This document shows positions 52,703 through 61,367 of a DNA stretch of 64,000 nt, piece after piece. The position numbers and the translations under genes are program-made. Below the pieces are notes generated by a model, which was not told the origin of the DNA, ran no database searches, and was given only the letters and a program-made list of their open reading frames with translations. Within the stretch, counting starts at the first letter, position 1, and each line of letters opens with the position of its first letter. Origin of the DNA: Bryobacterales bacterium F-183 (GTDB taxonomy: Bacteria; Acidobacteriota; Terriglobia; Bryobacterales; Bryobacteraceae); assembly GCA_016865505.2 (NCBI GenBank), contig AP025252.1, positions 1,302,001 to 1,366,000 of the forward strand, given 5' to 3'.

Positions 52703-53926
52703 ATGACGCTCGGCGCGCTCATTCTTGCTTCGCAAATCCTGGCTGCGGACGCCTCTCACGGCGTACCCAAGCCCGTCGTCAAGACGCAGGGATTTCTGCC
52801 CTTCGCCGACGCGCCCATCCACTACCGGACCTCGGCCACCCTCGCCGACCAGATCACCGTCCTCAACCGCCAGTTGGAAGCAGGCCAAGCCAAGCTCGAC
52901 TACGAACCCCAGAATGGCTACCTCCGCTCGGTCCTCAAGCTCCTTGGCGTACCCGAAAGCTCCCAAACCCTGGTCTATTCCAAGACCAGCCTCCAGTTCC
53001 AGCACATCACCCCGCAGTCGCCCCGCGCGCTGTACTTCAACGACAACGTGTACGTCGGCCAGGTGCGTAACTCGAAGTCCCTGGAGTTGATCGCCTTCGA
53101 CGCCACCCAGGGTGCCGTCTTCTACGTACTCGGCGAGCAAAAGCAGGACGAACCCCGCTTTGAACGCGCCCAACTCGATTGCGTACAGTGCCACATCGCC
53201 AACGCGACCCGCGGCATCCCCGGCGTGATGGTGCGATCCGTAGTCACCAACGCCGTCGGCTACCCCAAGGGCGGCGCACCCATCGTCACCATGGGACACG
53301 AAACGCCGTACGACAAGCGCTGGAACGGCTGGTACGTCACCGCCAAGGACAAGCCCGCGCTTGTCGAAACCTTGGATACCAAGCCATTTCTCAATCCGCA
53401 TAGCGACGTGGTGGCGCACATGGTGCTCGCCCACCAGACGCAGATGCACAACCTCATTACCGAGACCAACTACCGATATCGCATCGCCCAGCACCGCAAA
53501 GAGGGGCCGGACACTTGGCAAGCCGCCGCCGAGGCCACCCTGCGCTACCTGCTTTTCACAACAGAAGCGCCTCTACCGAACACCTTCACCGGCGACTCTA
53601 CCTTCGCCAGCGACTTTGCAGCCCTCGGCCCGCGCGACCGCAAAGGCCGCACCCTGCGCGACTTCGAATTGTCCAAGCGGCTCTTCCGCTACCCATTGAG
53701 CTATTTGATTTACTCCGACGCTTTCGACGCCATACCCGCCGAAGCCCGGAACTATGTACTGAAACGGCTATTCGACGTACTCAGCGGACGCGATCAGACC
53801 CCTGATTTCGCCGTTGTGTCCCTCGCCGACCGGCGCGCGATCCTCGAAATTCTCGTGGACACGAAGCCTGGACTCCCGGACGAATGGCGGCAGTTCCTCA
53901 ACCAACCGGAATCTGCCAGGCAATAA
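52703..53926 (+). CDS. Exported protein with one heme c motif
   Basis: The 407-residue protein has a short N-terminal hydrophobic stretch (MTLGALILASQILAADA) as signal. A single CxxCH (LDCVQCHIAN) lies near residue 163 and histidines that could be the distal ligand follow (MVLAHQTQMHNL). Other blocks (YSKTSLQFQHITPQSPRALYF, NDNVYVGQV) are repeatedly seen in acidobacterial and planctomycete proteins of unknown role. It precedes a TlpA-like gene by 29 bases. Confidence 0.7.
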   Translation: MTLGALILASQILAADASHGVPKPVVKTQGFLPFADAPIHYRTSATLADQITVLNRQLEAGQAKLDYEPQNGYLRSVLKLLGVPESSQTLVYSKTSLQFQHITPQSPRALYFNDNVYVGQVRNSKSLELIAFDATQGAVFYVLGEQKQDEPRFERAQLDCVQCHIANATRGIPGVMVRSVVTNAVGYPKGGAPIVTMGHETPYDKRWNGWYVTAKDKPALVETLDTKPFLNPHSDVVAHMVLAHQTQMHNLITETNYRYRIAQHRKEGPDTWQAAAEATLRYLLFTTEAPLPNTFTGDSTFASDFAALGPRDRKGRTLRDFELSKRLFRYPLSYLIYSDAFDAIPAEARNYVLKRLFDVLSGRDQTPDFAVVSLADRRAILEILVDTKPGLPDEWRQFLNQPESARQ

Positions 53927-53955
53927 AACGCAACCAACCAGAAAGGACGTCTGAC

Positions 53956-55314
53956 ATGTATTTGTTCACCAGGCGCACGGCCGTCGTGTCGCTTGCCGCC
54001 GCCTTATCCGCCTTTGCCGCCAATGGACCCCAGTTCGAGGGCCGCTGGGCCGCCCAACTCACTTCTGCCACGGGTGTTGAGATTCCATTCCGTCTGGACA
54101 TTTCGCGCACCGGCGACACCGTCATCGGCACGCTCTACAACGGGCGCGACCCCAAGACCACATCCAGCGCCAAGATCGACGGCAACCACGTCGAACTCAA
54201 CTTTGAGCACTACCTCACCTCCATCCGTGCCGACCTCAAGGAGAACGGCGAACTCGACGGCAGCATCGTGTCGCTCCGCAAGCGTACGCAAGCGCAGGGT
54301 CCGCAAGGCAACCAGCAGTACGCCGGTACAGAAGGCACCCAGCGCGCCTACAACAACTCGCAAGCCACCCCGTTCCACGCCAAGCGCTACGTCGCTCGCA
54401 GTGCGGCGGAGATCAAGAATGCTCCGCAAATCGCCGGAACCTGGGAGGTCGCGCAAGAGACCCCCAAGGGCGAAAAAGCCTGGCGCCTCATCGTCGACCA
54501 GCAGGGTCACGAAATCCTCGCCACCATCCTTCGTATCGATGGCGACACCGGCGGCCTCACCGGCGAATGGCGTCCCGACGAAGGTACCTTCGTAGCCAGC
54601 CACTACGACGCCGCGCGTCCTGGGTTGTTGGTGTTGAAGCCCCAGCCCGACGGCAGCCTGAGCGTCAAGCTCAATGCCGCCCCCCGCTTTGTGGAACTCA
54701 CGGCCTACCGTCCGGAAGTAGCTCGCGCCAAGGGCCTGCCGGAACCGTCCAACTTCCTCACCCACACCACCGTGCGCGACCCCAACGAAGTCTTCACCTA
54801 CAGCTTCCCGGACGTCAACGGCAAAGTGATCTCGAACGACGATCCAATCGTCAAGGGCAAGGTTGTCGTTGCGGTAGTTACCGGAACCTGGTGCCCCAAC
54901 TGCCACGACGAAGCGCAGTACCTCATCGAACTGCAGAAGAAGTACGGCAGCAAGGGCCTGCAGGTGATCGCGCTGGACTTTGAGGAAGAGGACCAGTTGA
55001 AGTCGCTCACCCGCGTACATGCCTTCATCAAGAAGTACGGCGTACCGTACCCGTACCTCATCGCCGGAACCCCCGCCGAGATGTGGGACAAGATCCCGCA
55101 GGCAGTGAACCTCAACACCTGGCCCGCCACGTTCTTCATCGGCCGTACGGGCAAGGTCAAGGCCGTACACAGTGGCTTTGCGGCCCCGGCCAGCGGTCCG
55201 TTCCACACGGCATTGCGCAACGAATTTGAGTCGATCATCGAAGGCTTGCTGAAGGAACCAGTGCCTGCCGAGGGTGCTGGCAGCACCAGTTCCGCAGCCG
55301 GGTCAGGCAACTAA
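53956..55314 (+). CDS. TlpA/AhpC-TSA-like thioredoxin-fold exported protein
   Basis: ATG 53956 has AAAGGA upstream; the product has 452 residues with a signal peptide (MYLFTRRTAVVSLAAALSAFA). Residues 25-270 are beta-rich and unassigned. The C-terminal half is a thioredoxin fold: VVVAVVTGTWCPNCHDEAQYLI, with the CPNC redox pair, and LNTWPATFFIGRTGKVKAV containing the cis-Pro. TlpA-like proteins reduce periplasmic disulfides, for example during cytochrome c maturation, which fits the upstream cytochrome gene. The tail is Ser/Gly-rich. Confidence 0.85.
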   Translation: MYLFTRRTAVVSLAAALSAFAANGPQFEGRWAAQLTSATGVEIPFRLDISRTGDTVIGTLYNGRDPKTTSSAKIDGNHVELNFEHYLTSIRADLKENGELDGSIVSLRKRTQAQGPQGNQQYAGTEGTQRAYNNSQATPFHAKRYVARSAAEIKNAPQIAGTWEVAQETPKGEKAWRLIVDQQGHEILATILRIDGDTGGLTGEWRPDEGTFVASHYDAARPGLLVLKPQPDGSLSVKLNAAPRFVELTAYRPEVARAKGLPEPSNFLTHTTVRDPNEVFTYSFPDVNGKVISNDDPIVKGKVVVAVVTGTWCPNCHDEAQYLIELQKKYGSKGLQVIALDFEEEDQLKSLTRVHAFIKKYGVPYPYLIAGTPAEMWDKIPQAVNLNTWPATFFIGRTGKVKAVHSGFAAPASGPFHTALRNEFESIIEGLLKEPVPAEGAGSTSSAAGSGN

Positions 55315-55352
55315 CCCAGGGCTTTTCATTGTGCCCTCCCTCGGGGCTGCCG

Positions 55353-55390
55353 CCCGCTGGACCTGCAACGATGGTCCGGCGGGCATTTTT
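55353..55390 (+). terminator. Terminator after the TlpA-like gene
   Basis: CCCGC-GGACC and GGTCC-GCGGG form a strong stem with a 9-base loop, followed by CATTTTTCC. It lies about 40 bases past the stop and just upstream of the DUF1566 gene. Confidence 0.75.
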
Positions 55391-55403
55391 CCAAGCAAAT
55401 ACT

Positions 55404-55787
55404 ATGTGGATCATCCTAATCACCGCATCGCTGCTATCGGTGGATAGCTGGAAAGACGAACGCACGGGCCTGACCTGGGCCGGGTCCGACAACGGCAGCG
55501 GCGTCACGGTCAGCCAGGCCAAAGCCTACTGCCGCAACCTGGAGATCGCCGGTGTCAAAGGCTGGCGCCTGCCGGACATCGAAGAGCTGCAAAGCATCGT
55601 CGGTACGCAGGCGAACGACAAAGGCTACCGCGTCATCGGACCCCTGAAATTATCCGGCTGGGCCTGGAGCGCAACGCAAGGTCGAGAAGCGGCCGAGAAC
55701 TGGACGATGGACCTCGGCGACGGAGGTCGCGCCTCGGTAGCCAAAGGCGACGCTGGCTTGAATCGGGCACTTTGCGTGCGGAAGTAA
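55404..55787 (+). CDS. DUF1566 (Lcl C-terminal) domain protein
   Basis: Started at ATG 55404 the protein has 127 residues with a short N-terminal hydrophobic segment (MWIILITASLL) likely to be a signal. The core VDSWKDERTGLTWA, SQAKAYCRNLEIAGVKGWRLPDIEELQSIV and GWAWSATQ is typical of DUF1566, a C-type-lectin-like fold found in exported and phage proteins. The gene lies just after a terminator, so a separate promoter is implied. Confidence 0.75.
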   Translation: MWIILITASLLSVDSWKDERTGLTWAGSDNGSGVTVSQAKAYCRNLEIAGVKGWRLPDIEELQSIVGTQANDKGYRVIGPLKLSGWAWSATQGREAAENWTMDLGDGGRASVAKGDAGLNRALCVRK

Positions 55788-55801
55788 AGGGAAGCAGCGT
55801 C

Positions 55802-55839
55802 AAAAAAAATCGGCGGACCCTAGAACTTCGAGTCCGCCG
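55802..55839 (-). terminator. Terminator for the leftward PEP-CTERM gene
   Basis: CGGCGGAC at 55811 pairs with GTCCGCCG at 55832. The run of eight A bases at 55802 is an U-run on the minus strand, so it terminates the leftward gene at 55912. Confidence 0.8.
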
Positions 55840-55911
55840 GCTGTGAATGGCTGAGGGACAGCTAAGCGTGCAGCCCGCAGGGGGAGGTAGCGCGGCGTGC
55901 AGCAGAAAAGA

Positions 55912-56565
55912 TCAACGGCGAGAGAGTACCCGTCGTCTGCGCGCGAGCATCGGCAGACCCGCAGCGACAGCCAGAAGGCCGTAAACAGCGGGCTCCGGTA
56001 CGGCCGCGGGATCCGGCCCCGCCACCAACACGGCGCTGATCGACGTATCCGACGCGTAGAACGTCGTATCGCTGGAGAACATGACGATGTCTCTGGATAC
56101 AGCCGGCGCGAAGTGGTCGAGGCTCACCGTGTCACCTACCACCGCCAACGCGCCTTCCGCCGTGGGGAACGAGTTCGTACGCATGTCGAACATCCCGCCA
56201 GACCCAAGCATCACCAGCGGTGTCGCGCCGAACAGCGTGAACAGGCCGGAAAAGCCGGGCAGGAAAATCAGCTTCGGCATCACGAACGTACCGTTGTTCG
56301 CCGCCACCGAGGCTCCGCTCACGGTGAGCGTGGCCCCGTTGTTCATGCGAACACCCGGCATGCCGAAAAAGTCTTGATACACGGCCGAATCGTTGACCGT
56401 GGCATTGACGGTGATTCTCGCACCGTCCAAGCCCTCGCCATCGACCGAGCCGGGATACTTCTTGAGTGTTGTCTCGTACGTATAGCTGATGTTGTCAGCC
56501 ATCACCGTACTTGCAGCGGCAAGCAATAGCATGCCTGCCACCTGTATAGGTGTGTGTGGACGCAA
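55912..56565 (-). CDS. PEP-CTERM exported protein, family A paralogue
   Basis: The 217-residue protein has a Sec signal (VAGMLLLAAASTVMA) and a PEP-CTERM tail (AAVPEPAVYGLLAVAAG followed by ARRRRVLSRR). Its middle is similar to the protein at 51888, the best match being NDSAVYQDFFGMPGV and TLTVSGASVAANNG. It ends 72 bases before a leftward terminator. Sorting by exosortase is expected; the function is unknown. Confidence 0.82.
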   Translation of the reverse strand: MRPHTPIQVAGMLLLAAASTVMADNISYTYETTLKKYPGSVDGEGLDGARITVNATVNDSAVYQDFFGMPGVRMNNGATLTVSGASVAANNGTFVMPKLIFLPGFSGLFTLFGATPLVMLGSGGMFDMRTNSFPTAEGALAVVGDTVSLDHFAPAVSRDIVMFSSDTTFYASDTSISAVLVAGPDPAAVPEPAVYGLLAVAAGLPMLARRRRVLSRR

Positions 56566-56634
56566 GGTTGTCTTCCTCTTGTAGTAAGAGCGATCGCTAG
56601 TACGAGCGGAGACCCCTTGCTCTTGAACGGCCGG

Positions 56635-57183
56635 TTACACGATCTCCGCAGGAACTTCTATGTCGACTTCCAGGCGCTCCAATCGGCCATTGCGGTCGAT
56701 GAAGCGGAGGAAACGCCTTTTGAGGGGCGCATCTTCCATCCAGAGCTGTTCCATGGGACCAAAAAACCGGTGTACTTCGTCGGGCAGACAAGTCGGCAGA
56801 TAGACACGCAACACCCGCGGGTCCCAGTAGCGGAAGAGCATGTATTTGCCGTTAGGCGCCTGTACGCGAAGCATCGTACGGAGATGTTTGCGTAACGTCT
56901 TGATGCCGACGTCGGCGCGGATAAACGAACCCCAGCTGTTGCCGAACCCGTCCTCAATGAGGCGAATGGTCGACTTATCGTCCATCTCCAAACGAACAAG
57001 GTAAGGAGACGACCGCTGTAGCGGAATGGACAAAGTCCCCGCAAAAAGGCACTCGTGTTCGAGGCCCGAATACGTGACCGCCGAATACAAACGTTTATCG
57101 CGCCCGCAATCGACGATCATCCACATGTCGGGACGCGACCCCTTGGGCCAGAAATAACCGCGAACCTGCTCGTAGACGCTCAT
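56635..57183 (-). CDS. DUF4123 domain protein (T6SS effector-chaperone-like)
   Basis: The 182-residue protein has the DUF4123 core LFRYWDPRVLRVYLPTCLPDEVHRFFGPMEQLWME, normally found in chaperones (TEC/Tap) that load effectors onto VgrG of type VI secretion. An N-terminal part WMIVDCGRDKRLYSAV also fits. No vgrG, PAAR or effector gene is visible nearby, so the gene is an orphan here. The DNA on both sides holds a PEP-CTERM gene and rsmG. Confidence 0.75.
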   Translation of the reverse strand: MSVYEQVRGYFWPKGSRPDMWMIVDCGRDKRLYSAVTYSGLEHECLFAGTLSIPLQRSSPYLVRLEMDDKSTIRLIEDGFGNSWGSFIRADVGIKTLRKHLRTMLRVQAPNGKYMLFRYWDPRVLRVYLPTCLPDEVHRFFGPMEQLWMEDAPLKRRFLRFIDRNGRLERLEVDIEVPAEIV

Positions 57184-57306
57184 GGCACCTTATAGAATAC
57201 CGGCAATGCACGGGTTCGTCTTGCCGGTGATCGTCCGCATAATGGCCCGTCAATTTCATACGCGACACTGTGCCGCAAAACCGATCAACCTGCGATCCTG
57301 AAATCT

Positions 57307-57942
57307 GTGGTGTTTGCGAGTCCTTTAGAACAGTACCTGCCGGCGGATGTGCCCAATCGCCCCGCGGTGATCGAGAAAGCATCCCGCCATCTCGAATTGA
57401 TCGTCGAAACCAACCATAGCTTCAACCTTACAAGGATCGTCGATCCGGTCGAGGCAGCGATCAAACATGTGGTGGATTCGTTGATGCCGTGGCGTCACTT
57501 TGCGGACGCCAAAGTAGTGGCGGACGCGGGTTCAGGTCCAGGCTTCCCGGGCATCCCACTGGCGATCGCACTGCCGGATGTACAGTTCGTGCTGCTGGAG
57601 TCGACGCAAAAGAAGGCCCGCTTTCTCGAGTCCACCGTGCAGGCTCTGGGACTGCGGAATGTCGCGGTATTTCCGGTACGCGCGGAGGATTGGTTCAAGA
57701 GTGATCGCGCGGAGATTGTGACGGCACGAGCCGTAGCCCCGCTAGTCCGAGCGCTACCGCTGTTCCGGCCTGCGCTCAAGAAGGGCTCTCGTGTCCTGCT
57801 GTATAAAGGGTCAAATATCGAGCAGGAGATCGCGGAGGTGCCGTCCCTCAGAGATCGTAAGACGATCACCGTGTTAGAGACCTACGCCTTGCCGCAGGAC
57901 ATGGGGAGCCGGACTCTCGTCCAGCTCAGCTCGCCAAACTAA
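57307..57942 (+). CDS. rsmG: 16S rRNA (guanine527-N7)-methyltransferase
   Basis: The 211-residue protein has the RsmG/GidB blocks: NHSFNLTRIVDPVEAAIKHVVDSL, VADAGSGPGFPGIPLAI, LLESTQKKARFL and TARAVAPL. It methylates G527 of 16S rRNA and its loss gives low-level streptomycin resistance. The start is GTG 57307 or GTG 57310, tight to an upstream noncoding interval of 120 bases. It is not next to mnmG or parAB here. Confidence 0.92.
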   Translation: MVFASPLEQYLPADVPNRPAVIEKASRHLELIVETNHSFNLTRIVDPVEAAIKHVVDSLMPWRHFADAKVVADAGSGPGFPGIPLAIALPDVQFVLLESTQKKARFLESTVQALGLRNVAVFPVRAEDWFKSDRAEIVTARAVAPLVRALPLFRPALKKGSRVLLYKGSNIEQEIAEVPSLRDRKTITVLETYALPQDMGSRTLVQLSSPN

Positions 57943-57952
57943 CGCGGAAGGA

Positions 57953-58138
57953 CTAGCTCTTGGCGCGGCGGCGGAACGCCACGGCAAGACCGAGCAACGC
58001 ACCACCAATCAACAGGTTCGTACCCGGTTCGGGCACGGCAACAGCCGCGGCGCCCGAGATCCGTTCGGTCGACTGGGCCAAAGAAACGACGGCAGACAGA
58101 AGGGCCGCAGGGATAAGCTTGCCGATAAACATACGCAT
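57953..58138 (-). CDS. Minimal PEP-CTERM peptide (61 residues)
   Basis: From ATG 58138 (second Met at 58132) the product starts MRMFIGKLIPAALLSAVVS with a signal ending LAQ. After only about 13 residues it reaches VAVPEPGTNLLIGG, followed by LGLAVAFRRRAKS. It is thus a signal peptide joined almost directly to a PEP-CTERM anchor. The longer frame up to 58267 lies antisense over the MFS start and is less likely. No function is known; the lack of a passenger domain is striking. Confidence 0.6.
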   Translation of the reverse strand: MRMFIGKLIPAALLSAVVSLAQSTERISGAAAVAVPEPGTNLLIGGALLGLAVAFRRRAKS

Positions 58139-58211
58139 GGCATAGCCAGTTTGCCCGCCCGAGTCGCGGCGCGGGAGGGGCCGAAGGATACAATACCTAC
58201 CACGCACGGTT

Positions 58212-59459
58212 ATGGAACTTTCCGAAAGAACGCTGGCCAAATACCGGTACTGGATCCTGACGCTCATCTTCTCGGTGGCCGTCGTGAACTATGTCGACCG
58301 GCAGGCCTTCTCCGTCGCTTCCTCGGCGATTTTGAAGGAATTTCACATGCCGGCCGCGCAGTTTGGCCGCGTCGTGTCGATGTTCCTGCTGGCGTACGCG
58401 GTGGCCCAACCGCTAGCCGGACGCCTGCTCGACCGCGTCGGGTCCGTACGAGGGTTCGCCTGGGCGGTGCTGTGGTGGTCGGCGGCGTGTGCGATGCATG
58501 CAGTTGCCGGCGGCGTCTGGAGTTTTGGGATTTACCGTTTTCTGCTCGGCTTCGGCGAAGGCGCACTCATTCCCGCCTGCATCAAGACGATTTCCGAGTG
58601 GATGCCCAAGAACGATCGCGCATTCGGCATCGGCATCATGAACGCGGGCATCTCCATCGGCGGCATGATCGCCACCCCGTTGATCGCGGAACTCACCCTG
58701 CGCTTCGGCTGGCGCATGATGTTCGTGGTGACGGGCGCGCTTGGCTTGATCTGGCTGGCCGCCTGGCTCTGGTTCATGGGCGGCAAGCAGCCCGTCAATA
58801 CGGCAGCGGAACCTGCCCCCGCGCCGGGGACGCGTCATGCGGCCGCACCCTCCTGGCGGGACATGCTGCGCCGTCGCGAAATCGTGGGACTCGTCCTCTC
58901 CCGCGTCATCTCGGACCCCGCCTGGTATTTCTACCTCTTCTGGCTCCCGCCGTATCTCGCGCAAGTTCGCGGCTTCGACCTCCGGAAGCTGTCCATCTTC
59001 GGCTGGATCCCGTTCGCCACGTCGCTGGTCGGCGCGCTGTTATCGGGTTGGATCGCCCAGCGCCTACTGCAGTCCGGCTGGTCGATTGACCGTACGCGCA
59101 AAGGCATCCTGCTCTTCGCCGCAGTCCTGATGCCTGCCGGAATTCTCGTCGGGTACGCCGACGACGTGTACGTCTGCCTTGCCTTGATCTGCCTGGTGAC
59201 GTTTCTGATTCAGGTCTGGGCGACAAGCCTGTTCGCCATCCCCGCGGACCTGTTTCCGCCATCCCAAGTCGGGTCCGTGGTCGGATTTTGCGCGGCCACC
59301 GGCAGCTTGTCGGCGATGCTATTCCAACTGGTGGTGGGCGAGGTGGTAGACCGCTTTTCCTACACGCCGATCTTCACTACCGTCGCCCTGATGCACCCGC
59401 TGGCTCTGGTCTGCATTCACCGGTTTATCCGAAGAATCGACCGTCTGCCCGCCGCCTGA
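58212..59459 (+). CDS. MFS transporter, anion:cation symporter (ACS)-like
   Basis: The 415-residue protein has about 12 membrane helices and opens like ExuT-type ACS transporters: RYWILTLIFSVAVVNYVDRQAFSVASSAI, AGRLLDRVGSVRGFAWAV, FGEGALIPACIKTISEWMP and FGWRMMFVVTGALGL. A hydrophilic loop follows helix 6. Such transporters import hexuronates, phthalate or other organic anions with protons. No catabolic genes are adjacent. Confidence 0.88.
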   Translation: MELSERTLAKYRYWILTLIFSVAVVNYVDRQAFSVASSAILKEFHMPAAQFGRVVSMFLLAYAVAQPLAGRLLDRVGSVRGFAWAVLWWSAACAMHAVAGGVWSFGIYRFLLGFGEGALIPACIKTISEWMPKNDRAFGIGIMNAGISIGGMIATPLIAELTLRFGWRMMFVVTGALGLIWLAAWLWFMGGKQPVNTAAEPAPAPGTRHAAAPSWRDMLRRREIVGLVLSRVISDPAWYFYLFWLPPYLAQVRGFDLRKLSIFGWIPFATSLVGALLSGWIAQRLLQSGWSIDRTRKGILLFAAVLMPAGILVGYADDVYVCLALICLVTFLIQVWATSLFAIPADLFPPSQVGSVVGFCAATGSLSAMLFQLVVGEVVDRFSYTPIFTTVALMHPLALVCIHRFIRRIDRLPAA

Positions 59460-59530
59460 AAAAATTCCCTCCTTCACCGCAACTTGCAGCCTGTTGGCGT
59501 GCTGATAGCGGTAGAAGGAGGAGTAAAACA

Positions 59531-60061
59531 ATGAACAAACAAATAACTTCACTCTGCATGGCCGGCTTGCTTTTGGGCGCCGAGCTTGCTTCCGCCGCTT
59601 CCGTTCGCGTCAATGTCAATTTAGGCGTTGGCCACCCACTGCGCCGGGTAGGACGTACCGTCATCGTCCGCCGCCCGATGCCCGTGGTACAGACCCGCTT
59701 TGTCTACGCGCCCCCGGTGCGCTTTGCGCCCGCCGTGGTGGTGATGCCACCCCGGGACCGTGTGGTGTTCGAGGATAGCGAAACGTTTGCCCGTCGCGAG
59801 GACTGGGTAGACAACTACTTTAAGGTCCACAACCGCGGCGAAGAACTCATGTTCCGCGTTGACGGCCGGGTACAAATTGATTTCGCCGAGGTCCAGTTCG
59901 GCAACGGTCAGGTACAGGTGGTGGATTTCAACGAAGCTCCTATGAATGCTGGCATCTATCGGTTGCTCGACTTCCGCGATGGCCGCGATGTAGAAGGTGT
60001 CCGAATGGTGGCGCGCTCTATGCAGGGCCGCTCCACCATCAGTGTCCTGATGCGCAAGTAA
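59531..60061 (+). CDS. Exported protein of unknown function
   Basis: GGAGGAG lies 7 bases before ATG 59531; the longer upstream frame is rejected because it runs through the MFS stop region. The 176-residue product has a Sec signal (MNKQITSLCMAGLLLGAELASA). It continues with a proline/arginine-rich segment (VRRPMPVVQTRFVYAPPVRFAP) and a compact C-terminal domain (VQIDFAEVQFGNGQVQVVDFNE). No family is recognised. It ends 5 bases before the convergent wecB gene. Confidence 0.7.
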   Translation: MNKQITSLCMAGLLLGAELASAASVRVNVNLGVGHPLRRVGRTVIVRRPMPVVQTRFVYAPPVRFAPAVVVMPPRDRVVFEDSETFARREDWVDNYFKVHNRGEELMFRVDGRVQIDFAEVQFGNGQVQVVDFNEAPMNAGIYRLLDFRDGRDVEGVRMVARSMQGRSTISVLMRK

Positions 60062-60066
60062 CGCTT

Positions 60067-61188
60067 CTAGGCGGCGACCAACTCCCGCTCCGGCTGCTGG
60101 TTGTACACGATGCGCTCCATTTGGGCGGCAATGCGATCCGACGCCTTGCCGTCCCAATACTCGATCTGCGGCTTCCTCGCAGTACGGCGCTCGGCCAGAG
60201 CGCGTTCCACTTCCGCCGGCAGATCCTCGACACGATCGCCAATCAACCGGTTCGTACCTTCAGTGATCGTGATCGGACGTTCGGTATTGCTGCGCAATGT
60301 CAGGCAGGGCGTCCCCAAATAAGTGGTCTCTTCCTGCACCCCGCCGGAGTCAGAGATCACGGCCGCGGCATTTGCTTGAGCCGCGACAAAGTCCAGATAG
60401 CTGAGCGGATCGCAGAGCGTGATACGGCTGCTCAGCACTCCGCGCCCAATCTTCGACCGAGTCCGCGGGTGGATCGGGAACAGCACCGGATGCATCGCCG
60501 AAATCTGGTTCAACGCGGTGATCAGCCGCGCGAGATTCTCCGGATGGTCCACATTCGCCGGCCGGTGCAAGGTCGCCAAAAAGAAGCGCTCCGGAATACC
60601 GAGATGGGACTGCAAGTGATCCCAGCGCGCCAAAGCCTTGGGCAGCAGGCGCACCAGGGTGTCGATCATGACATTGCCAACAAAACAAACTTTTTCTGCC
60701 GGGATGCCTTCCCGCTGCAGATTCTCATCGCCGTCACGCGACGGGGTAAACAAAAGGTCCGAAAGCTGATCGGTGAGAATACGGTTGAGCTCTTCGGGCA
60801 TCGAACGATCACGCGAGCGCAATCCCGCCTCCACATGCGCCACCTTCACCCCGCGCTTGGCGGCCACAAAAGCACAGGCAATCGTCGAATTGACATCGCC
60901 CGGAACGAACACCCAATCGGGGTTATAGGTGTCGAGAACAGGCTCAAATCGAGTCATGATCTGAGCAGTTTGCACCGCATGGCTCGCCGAGCCGACCTCC
61001 AGATTGACGTCCGGCGTGGGCAGGCCAAGTTGCTCAAAGAAGACATCGGACATCTTGGCGTCGTAATGCTGGCCGGTATGCACCAGAACCTGGCGAAAAA
61101 GGTCCGGCCGTTTGCCGAGGGCCGCCATAACGGGGGCCATTTTCATGAAGTTGGGCCTGGCGCCTACACAATGAACAATGGTGATCAT
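60067..61188 (-). CDS. wecB: UDP-N-acetylglucosamine 2-epimerase (non-hydrolysing)
   Basis: The 373-residue protein matches WecB: MITIVHCVGARPNFMKMAPVM, VHTGQHYD, VPGDVNSTIACAFVAAKRG, AHVEAGLRS, LATLHRPANVD, ISDSGGVQEE and RSNTERPIT. It interconverts UDP-GlcNAc and UDP-ManNAc for surface polysaccharides. It is monocistronic and ends the host-like part of the window. Orientation is away from the tRNA gene. Confidence 0.93.
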   Translation of the reverse strand: MITIVHCVGARPNFMKMAPVMAALGKRPDLFRQVLVHTGQHYDAKMSDVFFEQLGLPTPDVNLEVGSASHAVQTAQIMTRFEPVLDTYNPDWVFVPGDVNSTIACAFVAAKRGVKVAHVEAGLRSRDRSMPEELNRILTDQLSDLLFTPSRDGDENLQREGIPAEKVCFVGNVMIDTLVRLLPKALARWDHLQSHLGIPERFFLATLHRPANVDHPENLARLITALNQISAMHPVLFPIHPRTRSKIGRGVLSSRITLCDPLSYLDFVAAQANAAAVISDSGGVQEETTYLGTPCLTLRSNTERPITITEGTNRLIGDRVEDLPAEVERALAERRTARKPQIEYWDGKASDRIAAQMERIVYNQQPERELVAA

Positions 61189-61236
61189 GCGTCCTAGTAC
61201 CTCATCGCCCCAAGTACTGAACGCTTGAGCAAAATT

Positions 61237-61265
61237 TTGTCCTAGAGCCTAACCCGCGATAAACT
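61237..61265 (+). promoter_or_regulatory. Promoter for tRNA-Gln
   Basis: TTGTCC at 61237 and TAAACT at 61260 are separated by 17 bases, the ideal sigma-70 spacing. Transcription would start near 61272, about 22 bases before the mature tRNA. Confidence 0.6.
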
Positions 61266-61293
61266 AAAGATGTTCGTCCTTACCTGCCTGCAC

Positions 61294-61367
61294 TCCCCGA
61301 TCGTCTAAAGGTAAGACAGCGGCCTTTGGAGCCGTGAATCGTGGTTCGAATCCATGTCGGGGAGCCA
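61294..61367 (+). tRNA. tRNA-Gln (anticodon UUG)
   Basis: The acceptor arm TCCCCGA pairs with TCGGGGA; the anticodon loop CTTTGGA gives UUG. The T-loop is GGTTCGAATCC, and CCA is encoded at 61365. It is 74 bases long. It stands at the left edge of an integrative element, so it may be the attachment site, whose 3' part would be duplicated at the far end. Confidence 0.95.
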
